DNA of 64,000 nucleotides, taken from positions 3,424,501 to 3,488,500 of the forward strand of contig OX359189.1 of NCBI GenBank assembly GCA_947172415.1, given 5' to 3'. Position 1 is the stretch's first letter; each line of letters begins with the position of its first letter. The translations under genes were made by a program, and so were the position numbers. Source of the stretch: Chondrosia reniformis (Eukaryota; Porifera; Demospongiae; Chondrillida; Chondrillidae). The notes beneath the pieces were generated by a model. The model made no database searches. It was not told the DNA's origin and saw only the letters and a list, made by a program, of their open reading frames with translations. Positions 1-12,100 of the stretch are shown piece by piece.

Positions 1-44
1 TAACTGTAGTGCTTTGACAACCTTTTATAATTTTGTTCTTGCAG

Positions 45-167
45 ACATCAACGAGTGTTCTAAAGATAATGGAGGATGTAGTCATATATGTAATAATACA
101 GATGGTTCATTCTGCTGTAGTTGTAGAAATGGTTATGAATTACATTCAAATGGAAAAAGTTGTATTG
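45..167 (+). CDS. Exon: calcium-binding EGF-like module 1
   Basis: This 123-nt exon follows a pyrimidine-rich acceptor (ttttgttcttgcag) and ends at GTAGGC. It is phase 1 at both ends, so it is a symmetric module exon. It encodes a calcium-binding EGF domain: the opening D-I-N-E-C motif, six cysteines, and the late aromatic/Gly segment C-x-N-G-Y-E-L with a closing C-I-G. The Asn-rich stretch between Cys3 and Cys4 fits the beta-hydroxylation and Ca-binding part of the consensus. Confidence 0.85.
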
Positions 168-3100
168 GTAGGCTAAGTTACGTTTTAGTAGGAATACATG
201 TGAAGTATATAAGTTAAGTGTATGAAGGATCAGAGTAGCAAACACCTCATATAAGTTATATTTTAATTGTGGCAACAACTGGTGAATTTGGGATTGATTT
301 AGCTAGATTGTATAGGATGGATTGATAGCTACTTAGAAAAATATAGCAGGCAAATATCTACGTACGTATAATATTATGTACATGAACCATTTCTTGTTTA
401 AATACTTTTCCAGAAGTCCTATAGTCACATTGCAAGGACTGTACTATGTATATCATGCATTCTTAATGTTTAAATTATGTGTACATGTGCCATCACAAAC
501 ATTGAAAGTATAAGGTGCTCCACACCTAGAGAGGGCACTTGATTTTTTGAATAAAATGGACTCATTAAACCGAAGGGAACTCTTTTTATTACTCCCTGGA
601 ATAGAATAATGACAATCAATATCCAAAACCTTTAGAGATGGGAGAAGTAGGTCACGTACACGTGAGGCACATATGGAGTTAAGGAATAGTTTTCTGTTTA
701 GTATAGTTAAATAATTGCTTTTCAACAAGAAATCCTTGGACAAAAACCTGTTGTTGATACCATATTTTTAAGGGTAAAATTGCAAATCTGTTAGTTAAAG
801 GCCACTAGCTGAGAGCCAAAGAGATCACCTACTACTGTACTAATATGACAGCAGAAGTTAAATAATTGCGTACTACTTCAGTGATGATGTGCAAATGATT
901 TCACATGAAAGTGGCTACATTATATAGAACTTGTATGTACCTGAACAAGTATGCATGTTAGTTGTATGATGCAAGATGTATTTTTGATTCAGATATTGAT
1001 GAATGTTTTCGGTTGGAAGATGACTGTGATCATATCTGTTTAAACAAAAATGGTAGCTACACTTGTAGTTGCAGGGATGGTTATGTCTTAAACAGTGATG
1101 GAAGAACATGTGTTGGTGAGTACAGGTGGCATATACGTATATACGTGGACATAATATTGATAGTGATGTTATATTTGTATTTTATAAGGTTTTTTCAGTT
1201 ATGGTGAGATAACATCCCCTGTAAACTTGTAGACACGTTCGTAAGCCTCCTCTAGGGAATGTTTCAGCTGGGCTGCACATTTGGGTGGCTCCTTGCTCTC
1301 TGAGGCTGGATGGTACATAAGATCTACTGGTAGGACAGCTTGTCTACCAAACATCAAGTAAAAGAGCATGAATATGGTTGTTGAGTGCACACTGGTATTG
1401 TATGCAAAGCATACTTTCTTCAGATGGTCTTCCCATGTTCAAGGATGGTCCTTGGCTGCAGTGGCAAGTATGTGCAAGAGAGTACGGATGATCTACTCAA
1501 CCTCTTCGTCACTTTGGGGATGGTAAGGACTGGTGCGAGACTTTCTGATTCCCAGCTGTGTACAGATCTCTGCAATTAACTTGGACTCGAATTGTCTACC
1601 TTGGTCAGAGTGTAACTGTCCCGGTGGCCCAAAATGGCAGAAACCTCATCAACCAGCACCCTTGCTATGGTGGAGGCCTCTTGATTTGGGATGGCATATG
1701 CCTCCACCCACCAGCTGCATGAGGTATCCAGCCTGCACACTCTGTAAAGGTGCGCGATGTCTGGGTGCTGTACTCTTGCAACTGGTGCAAGTGGGGCATT
1801 TCTTGCAGAACAGCTCCACATCAGTCCAATGTCCAAGCCAATAATATCGCTCCCTGAGCCTACTGACAGTCTTCTCAATACCAGGTGGCCACTGTTGTCC
1901 CCACTGTGAAGCTGCCTGATGATCTCTCTGTGTTCAGCATGCGGGACAACATACTGAAGAGTGGTTACCTGGGGGGCACCACTGATTTCCACGTACTGTT
2001 GATAGAGAACTCCATCTCTGACAACTAGCTAATTCCACAGCTGATGCAGTCTTTGGGTCTCGACAGAAAGGTACTGGAAACTCCCCAAAGATGGCTTCTC
2101 CCCCACATCTTTTGCTTGCAGCTAGACCTTCAAGGTTGAGTCATCCTCTTGATGCTGTCGCAATTCTGAGAGAATGTGACTTACAACTGGTTGCACCACT
2201 GCAATGGGTAGATTGACATAGGACTCTCGATCATACTGATGGCAGGGCATCCTGGACAAAGCATCTGCATTGGAGTGCTTCTGTCCCGGAACGTTCCGTA
2301 GCCATGTCAAGGAGCCATGGTCAGTCCTTAACTGAAACTGATGTACCAAGAGGTAGGGGCGGAAGTGCCGCAAGAATTCCACAACAGCCAATACAGTACT
2401 GTCTCACTGGCTTACATGGGGTACAGCTCCCATATGCATATATTCCTTGCCATCATCCACCAATTAACTGTGACAGTACAACACCAAAACCTGTGGCACT
2501 TGCATCAGTATAGAGGATGAAAGGCTCTGGGAATGCAAGGATTGGAGCAATTACCAGGAGTCTCTTTAGCTGGGCAAAGGCTTCGTCACAATCTGGGGAC
2601 CATTGGAAGAGTCTGCATTTCTCTGTCAGTCGGTGAATGGGCTGAACCAAAGTGGCAAAATTCTAAATAAACTGACGATAGTAGTTTGCCAACCCTATGA
2701 ACTGTTGGACCTCATGAGTGGTGCTTGGGGTAGGCCAAGTGGCTATTGTGGCTGTCTTGGATGGATCTGTTGCAATATATACCATTTTCTGACACAATGT
2801 GTTCCAAGTAGCTCATTTGTGCTTGGCAAAGGTGGCATTTTGACGGTTTCAATTCAAGCCTGCCTGCTCCCAACCGTTCCAGAACTTGGCTGAGTGCGGC
2901 AATGTGATTCTTAAATGTCTTCCCAAAAATGATGATGTCATTATAAGGTAGACAAGGCATCTATCCCACTGCAGTCCTTCCAGTACAGTATTCATAAGGT
3001 ACTGAAACATGGCTGGGGCATTACACAGGCTAAAGGGCATGACTTTGAACCGTATAGTCCATCTGGAATGCAGAATGCTATCTTCTCCTTGTCAGCCTGA

Positions 3101-6100
3101 ACGATTTCCACCTCCCAGTACCCACTAAGTAAGTCCAGGGTGCCCAGCTAGCATGACCCAGCTAGGGTGTCCAATTTAATGTGTCATCAATCTGAGGCAA
3201 GGGGTATGTATCCCTTCTTGTCACTCCATTTAACTTTCGGTAGTCGATAAAGAAGCGAAGAGACTGCCATCCTTCTTACGTGCCAGGACTACAAATGATG
3301 GCCATGGGCTGTAGGAAGGGGAAACAATTTTTCTCTCCAGCATGTCCACTAAGGATGATGGCCCTACAGCAACTGCTGGCATGATGGACAAATCTGATAG
3401 CTTCCCTATCTGTCCCAACCTGGTGCCCTTGTGCCAACGTATCATCTGGGAAGTAGGGTTTATGACTTGTGCAATTGCAACTTGATCTGAAGGACAATCT
3501 ACAGCATGGGTAGTCATCACCTGCAACCTGTCATCTGGTAAACCATCCAATAACCAGGTACCATCTGCACCTTGAGGGGTCTCCACAACCAATTCCAGCT
3601 CACTATGGGCAGGCACATCAATGGTGGAAACACATGCTACAGGGATTTGGGAGTTACCTTGCTCCTGATCTTTCTCACGCTGCAGCCAGGAGTTGTTGTG
3701 ATCGTATGGACGGGGTTCTTTGTCCAACATTGATTGAACAATCCTCACCCAGGGTGATGCATACAGATGCTGTGCCCTGTACTTGCAGGTGATTTCCATC
3801 TACTTCCACTAGATGTTGTGGTGGAGGAGTCAGGGGGCTGGAGGTACTTCGAGGTGGTTCCAATGATCGGTACGGACCAAAGTGTGTGTTGAGCCAGTAT
3901 GAACTAGGATTTTGGTGGGTCGGTTAGCTAACATGCCCTCCAGGTAATACGCCGCTGATGGACTAACGACCAATACCTGGGGGGTGGTGATCATATAATC
4001 GGCTACTCACTAGAGCTAACTCTATCAGTGCCCTTAAGTATGTGACCCATCATACTGAGGGCTTCAAGTTTCTGAGGCATATTGGCCATGGCTGTACCCC
4101 TCGGTACATGGCCTGTCATGCCGAGGGTTTCCTGTTTCCTTGCACATTGTGCTGAGCGCACCCCTGCTGGTAATTACTCTCCTGACTGTACTTAAAACAA
4201 ACAACTGTCTTGGGATCCTTTGTCGTCCTACTGCCTGCCTGGTAGGATCTCCTCTGTCTCGCTCCTTGGTGAGCCACTGACCCAATTTCGTGTGATTCCA
4301 GTCTCTTGATCCTCTGCACCAACTGTGACATCAAGTCAACCATGGTATCTTGTTGTGTCTTAACGGCTGCAACCAGGGTTTCCTGGGTATTGGATACTAA
4401 ACAGTAGTCAATCTAACAAGGAGTTTCCGGTTAGAGTAAACATAAAGAACAGGGCATGTGCAGTAACTTTCTATGCATAATGATTAAATGCGTGACTCCT
4501 TCCTATTTAACACAATAATGATAAATGCAAAGCAAATGATACACTGTTACATTTATAAACATAATTTTGTAATGATTCTCTTGGTTGGTTAGTATCCACT
4601 CTTTTATCCTTTCTCCGACCTTAATCAAAATTCAATTTTAATTCATAAAATCACAGGTTTCTATAGTTCTGCTGTTTTCATCATCAGGGCTAAATCATGC
4701 ATGCAATTCTACACCAATATTATACAGAATCATAAGTGCATAAGGTCATTAGTTCAAATTCAGATATAAGGGGACATGTACGTACAGTGTGAAGATGTCC
4801 TTTTTCCTTCTATATAAATAGTGTCCTAGTTTCCCTCATTAGCAGATCTGGTATATATGCATGATTTAGCCCTGAACTATCAAATTATGTTGGCACTTTT
4901 GTGATTTTATGAGTGAATGTGATTTGCTACTTGGAGAAAGGAGACATTAAATATAAGAAGTTTTGTAAACAACTGCTTATTAAATATATAATTGATTATT
5001 TGTAGGTACTCAACTGCAGTTTCAGAGATCGCTATACACTGTAAGGGAGGGAGTTGGTCTTATTGCAGTACATCTGACAACCCATGGCATACCAATTAAT
5101 ATGACTGTTAAAGTGAAGTGTGAAGATATAACTGCAGGTATGCACACTTGATGTAAAAAATATTAAATACCAGCTAAGCTATACACTATTCAGAAGTCAT
5201 GTGTTTATTTATATAGTATATAGAGAATTTGTATAAGAAAAGTATATATGCATTTAGGTCCTCTAGAATGACCTTATATGTACATTGATATATGTAATAA
5301 GCTGATACACAGTTGCTAAATATTTAAACAATTATTACTCCTTTTTCGTTTTGCAATTGGAGGTGTGTAGTTGCCTGCTGTAATCATGTTTGTACGTATA
5401 TATATACATACATTATCCTCTTCCAAGGGAAACTAATACTGTATAATACACAGGAACGAATAATGTGTAAATCACAGTTTATTTACACTTGCATAGTGAG
5501 TACTTATTTTCTATATCAAAACGGAACTGTGCTAGGTTGAACTGACTCAGTAACTTGAGATCAGTATATGTAGGCAGAATTTATAACAAACCAATCTTTA
5601 GCACATATACATTTACAGATTTCCTTGTACCTACATAGTTATAGGGAAAGGTTTTACATATAGCTCTGAGCTGCTAACTCTGAATTTGTAGCTTCTTCTA
5701 ATTTTCGCTATTTCTATGAACATCTCTAGTGAACATGTCACTTTCATTATATATACATGAGAAAGAGGAGCAAATTAAGTATATATAGCTTACGTCTTAG
5801 TCATTTTCCATACCAGCTATATATATATTTATAGTCATGAAAACAAGGTCCTTGTAAAATATCACAGAATGTTTGCCACCTATCCAAATTCACCAGTTAA
5901 TTTTTTTTGCCCTTGAATACCCCTTTACCACTAAGCATATACAGTAGGTTTTATAGGTATAACATCTATTATCAGTGAATTTAGTTTATATTAACACTAT
6001 AATGGACCTCGAATGCATGTGATATATTTGATTGCCTTTATGTTTGTGCTCTATGGATTGATTACAGTGTACATTTGCACCTCACCTACTGTACATGCAT

Positions 6101-9100
6101 TATACTTACAGAAAGTGGTTTAGACTACCAACCATTGAATATGGAGGTGTTCTTTAATGGAAGCTTTGTATCTACTCCTTTGATGATCAATATTACTGAT
6201 GATGGTGGATGGGAGAACTCGGAAAAGTTTCAAATTTCATTTGCTCTACCAAAGGATGTCAAAGCATTGAAAGCAGAGCCACAAATAGCCATTGTTACAA
6301 TAGAGGATAATGATGGTATACTTATTTAATTATCTACCTCCTTTACAGTACTTAATGCATAATTTGTATGTGGACTGATAGCTAATATATTCCTGACCAT
6401 GCACATATATATATTATATCAAGTTACTTTAGATATTAATTTAGTTATGTTTGATAGGATGTTTATTTTAGCACTTTTTCATTAGTCCTAGGCCTGTATA
6501 ACTTGAGGGATACGCAAGGTGCAGCCAGTGTACTGTACATCAAAACCTAAAATCTTGACTGCATTAGTTAACAATTCAATAGCAAGCTAATCACTTGATA
6601 TTTTGTGATATTGGGGTTATAATAGACTACGTATATTCATGATTAAATTGCCATTTTGTAATGCAATGCCTTATGTATATTTAGTTGTATCTGTACATTT
6701 CAAGTCTGACAGAATAGAATTTTTTAAAAATCTAAATCAAATCCAACTGTTGGCTGATGGAGCATTTATGAATCCATTCAACATCACTCTTATATGTGGT
6801 TAGTTTAACATTGATATTAAACAATATCCTTATACAGTAACTACATGTATATGGCTTGTCATGTATATTTATAAGGCTGTAGAGGCTCATTGCTATGTAA
6901 AAATTAGACTGTATGATTTTTCAAGCAATAAGTAGCAGGAACAATGACAACAATAGTAATATAGGATGTTTTGACCATGAAGGTCTTCATCAGCTGTAAA
7001 AACTGAAATGAGTAGAAGTGTGAACTGTTAAATAGTAGTTGGTGAGCAAAGTTATACAGGAAATGCAAATAAATGATGTCATGTCAGGAAATTGGCAACT
7101 GTTAGGTAGGGGGTTCCAAATAATTAGGGAGATTTAGGCAACAGTCCAGGTTCATGCTCTGAGAAATACTGTGAATCTGGACAACTTCTGTAGTCCTTCT
7201 CTTGTACATTGGGGAGACAAGGAGAAATTTGAAGGTCATATTTATCTCTGATATTTGGAACCTCTACTTGTCAGTTTCCTGACATAATGTCGTTTATTTA
7301 TTCATTTATTTGCATTTCCTATAAAAACATATTTCGAGTTTAAAAACTATGATTACCTCCTATGAAGATGATTGAAATACGGACCTGTCAATGCCATTTT
7401 CTTCTGACTCAAGGTCATCATGCAAGACCAGGTCATAATACATTATTTCCTATCGTTATGTAATCATTGTGCTATATCTTTCCGTAATATAAAGGCATAC
7501 AACAGAATCGGTAAATGAAAACAATTAAGGCGCTGCCCCTAAAAGTTCTCACCATGGCCAACCACTATTTAACACTCACATTTCTACTCATTTCAGTTTT
7601 TAGAGCTGAGACCTTTGTGGTATTGTTATTGTTCATCAATTCCTGCTATGTTATTTGCTCGAAAAAATCGTACAGTCTAATGTATATATTTATATGTTTA
7701 TATTGAGTATAGTGGTAATAGTGTTTTTATATCAGAGCACTAATTAAAGTCTGATTCTTCATTAAAGTATAATACATAATCATTAGTGAGATTGTGCCAA
7801 ACAAGCCAATATAATACCCTTGGCCATGGCTGGTTTGGTATAATATCTGCGTATATATGTCTGACATATGTCTTACCACTGTAGATTCTTCTTAAAAGCT
7901 TCATTTTCATGTGCATAATTGTACATACACAAAATCAGTATCTCTATATATTTATGTATGTAGTTTTCATATTCCACATATAAATTGAATATTTCAATAG
8001 GAAACACTGCTTGGGAACCATTAATTGTACAGTTCAATAATCGTGGTGGAAATCAGTCTATTTCTACTTCAGTAGAAGTTACTTTCATGGATTTGGATGT
8101 CTTAAAATGGACCAGCCACTTCTTTTGCACTATAGAACCACCAAGACTAAAGGGAATTATTTTGGGATGTTCTAGTGTATTGGATGTTCATATTATAAAG
8201 CCTAGTAAGTTAATATGTTCACATCATTTATTTTGACAATGGCCATATCAAAATTGATTGATGCAAGTATGGGTAATACGACCATGACATAGAATATTAA
8301 ATGTACTATGTTATGGTTCTTGGGGTTTAAAGTAGGTAGAATAAAACTTCTCTTATCCAGGCAATGTGAGAAGACTGTTAAAGTATGCTGGCTTACCACT
8401 AGCATACTTAATAGTGTGAAATATAATTTTAGTGAAGAAATATACGTATGTACTTGCTAAAACTTATTTAATCTATATATATTTGAAAGTATCATTGAAA
8501 CCATGAACCTGGTAATAGCACAGTCTGTATATATTCTTCAGAAACAGTGATTACTCTATACCACGGGAAATAACAGTTGTCATGGAATAGGTTAGGAATG
8601 TCTATAGGGGAAACTGCAACTACAGTTTTTAATGTTTTATAGAGTTATCTTTCGTAACAAGTTTTCATTTGGAAGGTCCCCTTATCAACTTGCTCATGTG
8701 TATATATTAGTGTTTAGAAATCCATACATTTGTCAAATAAATTAGTTGAAAATTGAAATCAGTATTTCAGTGTATTTATATACTATTTACTTATATAGAA
8801 ATATACCCTGATTCGGGAAATTTTCATTGTTAAAGTATTTTTGTGGTTAGCCCAAACCACGAAATTCCTCACACGAAAATTTTTTAACAATAAAATAATG
8901 ACTCGTTGTACGATCTACATATATACAACATACGGTCACGTAAACAGCTGAAAATAGCTCAACTGCAATACCTGTAATGCAAGGATGAACACAGAGATCC
9001 CTTTTGTAATCCTCCATTTTTCTCAATGTACTGTAATTAATTTTCGTGGTTATATATTTTCGTGGTTGTACCCAGACCACGACAATATTTTGATACGAAA

Positions 9101-12100
9101 ATTTTCCCAAAAAAATTACTGACCACCTGAATTACTGTATATCATTTTTAGTCATAGACATAGAATTTGAAAAGGCAGTTTATCTTGGAGAAGAAGGAGA
9201 AAGTATTTACATCAGGCTAAAAGCATCCGAATCTATCACTATGCCAGTGTTTGCAACAATCTTACTAACTACTATGGGTCCTAGAAACACACTTTCATCT
9301 CAAATGGCATCAGTTTATGGTGAGCTGCATCTATGACTCTGTCTACATGAAGATATGCCTATTTACATGTATGTACACACATATAAGTAAGCACATTGGT
9401 GGTGATGACATTTGACATGTGAAAAAATGTCAACTCACAAGTGTCTTAAGGTATAAATTTCAGTGTATATATGAATAATCTAAAGAACATAATAGACTTA
9501 AACACGTAAGACTTATGACACTTAGGGCAAGGCTAAAGTTTCTTGGAAGAGGATACAATTAGATTAATTTATATGTATATCCTTCCTTCCTTTTCTCCCT
9601 TAATATTTAAGTATTTATATAAATACTTGCATTTCAAAGTGTTTATATATAATTTACTATAAATTTTTGGATATGTACAATTGTGCAGATTTTCAATCAC
9701 CAAGCAAAGTAAATAATGGATTAGTCACATTTAATTCATCAACTGAAAAGCTGCTTTCTTCCTCACTTGAACTTCAACTGTATAATGATGACATTGTGGA
9801 ACCTACTGAATTCTTTGTTCTCACATTTACTTTAAATGCCAGTAAAGGAATCCAAATGGGAAAGCAAAACAAAGCATTAGTGGTAATTGAAGATACTGAT
9901 GGTAAATATAATAAATCATTAACTCCTTTGCGAAGTCTCAAATATATTAAATTATTTTTGTGTATGTTTAGAATTAATTCTGAAGTTTAATGCTTCTTCT
10001 TATACTGTTGAAGAAAGCCATGGCAAAATTGAAGTAGTTTTAGAAGCATGCAAACTTGATCCAATCACAATGAGAGCAAATAGTCCTGCTAGACATGACT
10101 TTCAGATCACTGTTAATGTTCAGGTCATTGATAGAACAGGAAAAGGTACATGTACTGTATATTGAATTAACACATTATTCATATATACAGAGTCATATGA
10201 TGATTTTGTTTGTGAATTCCCACAGAGGGTGAAGAATTTGTGATTGCCTTAAGGAAAGTACGGTTTTTTCGTGGGAACCAGTATTCTACTCCACTAATTA
10301 TTGAGATACTGGATGATAATATAACTGAACCACAAAAGACCTTTTCCTTGAGATATGACATACCAGAAGGGCTTGAAAACAAGATTAAGAAAAAGGGTGA
10401 TGATCATCATGATCTTGAAATAACAATCCTTGATGATGACTGTAAGTTTATATACTGTAAAACTGTGTATTATGTTATATAGTAAGTCTATATCTAAATT
10501 ATACTGTTATAACATTAAGGATATGTTTCTCGTATGATTCCATGGATTCTAACTACATTTATACATGCATATATGATATTTATGTGATTGATGGTCGACA
10601 ACAACAAAGTTGGTTAAGGTGGCTCTTTCAACTGGAAATATATAGTCTTTGAATATCAGCTTGTTCTGATAAAGAGAATTGCTACTTATTAGTACATGTG
10701 AATAGACACTTGGTTAGTATGGGGGGCAAGCGTGTGAGTGGATCACTGCTATGGCAATTATAAACAATATATACAATAAAAATATTTGAAAATGAATTTA
10801 GATGGAACACTTGGAAAAAAGTAATGAACCAAAAGTTTGATCAAAAGCAAATAATCAATGGAACGTATATTATGCCAAACCAGCCAAATGACTGCAGTCT
10901 AATCTTGTGTGGGGGGACCAAAGTTCTATTAAATTGGCAAGCCATAATTGCCTGCCAGTCATCCAAGATGGAAGAATAATATCTCAAGTGTTTCACTGCA
11001 TGTAGCATGTAGTGGATTACCAAGTGAAGGCAGTCATCCAAACTCACCATCACTAAAGTGTACCACACTGATGAGCCAAAGTGAGGGTAAAACAGCTCTA
11101 TATATGAGGTTCTTTGATGAATTTTGTCCATGCATGTTGGACAATTAGGAGGTGATCACTGCATGGTTGCCAATTTAATAGTTTCCCAGCCATGATTTGG
11201 CTGGTTTGGCATAATATGTTCCAGTAATTATTTGCTTATCGTCACAGTCTTTACATGGTTCAGTACAATTAACTCCCCTAATTCAACATTTTGATCATGT
11301 GATAAGGCCATGCAGAAGTAGCATACTGCAATTTGTTTCTTTTTTACCCTACACTTCATTTTTGGGCACATCATGATGATAAGCCCAAACATAAAAGTGA
11401 TGTCTATGGTTAAAAGTTATAGTTAAATTTCATTTGCATGATTAGTCTTACTCAGCATCTTATTTTGCTATTTTTTTCCAGCTGTGCCAGTCACAATTGC
11501 AAACACTACCATCCCTATTTCTAACTTATTTTCTTAATGTTTTATTATGTACTTGTATTCCCCCTTTCTTGTTAATGTCACATTTTTGGCTTTGAGACTT
11601 TATTTATCAGTAAGATGTTACAATAATATAACCATTCTTACATTTTCTTCAAGTGTTTTATTTCAGTAGTTTCCCCATACAGCTGCTAATATAATTAATG
11701 TATATTTCCGTCCGTAAATAACCCTTGTATATAATATCTAAATAGTGCATATGGTATTTTTCTTTTTAAGTATACAACATTTAAATGTGTGCATACAAAT
11801 ATGAATCTATGTTTATTTTTTTAATTACAATAAAAGGGCTGAATATTACCTTTGGAGGTAGACATTTAATCTACAATGTATCAGAAAATCATGGAATACT
11901 AAATGCTACGGAGATAATGCAGCTTGTTTCAAATGGAACTGCTTCACTTCCCATCTATGTAACCATTAATCCAATTGAAAGGACTGCTACAGGTTTGTGG
12001 AATCTTTCTAATATGTCTCTGAATTATATACACATAGCAAAGTTAGCATATATATGTGTGCATGTGTGTATGTGAACCACAAATGAAAATCACAGAAAAT

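Larger units (their letters stand above)
1199..4400 (-). mobile_element. Decayed Ty3/gypsy LTR-retrotransposon (gag-pol remnant)
   Basis: A minus-strand gag-pol remnant sits inside the intron after EGF exon 2. Read on the minus strand it runs gag end, protease/RT start, RT, RNase H, integrase, in the order normal for Ty3/gypsy (Metaviridae). Frameshifts and stops break every segment, and I could not find paired LTRs, so it is a dead and probably truncated copy. Its orientation is opposite to the host gene, which is the better tolerated direction for an intronic retroelement. Confidence 0.85.

Noticed and set aside
1385..2893. Plus-strand ORFs opposite the gypsy remnant
   Set aside because: They are antisense shadows of the pol fragments, which have recognizable RT, RNase H and integrase motifs on the minus strand.
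11481..11580. Exon after 'tttttttccag' at 11470-11481
   Set aside because: The sequence matches a dispersed repeat at 39587-39680, and the frame and phase do not fit the Calx-beta pattern.
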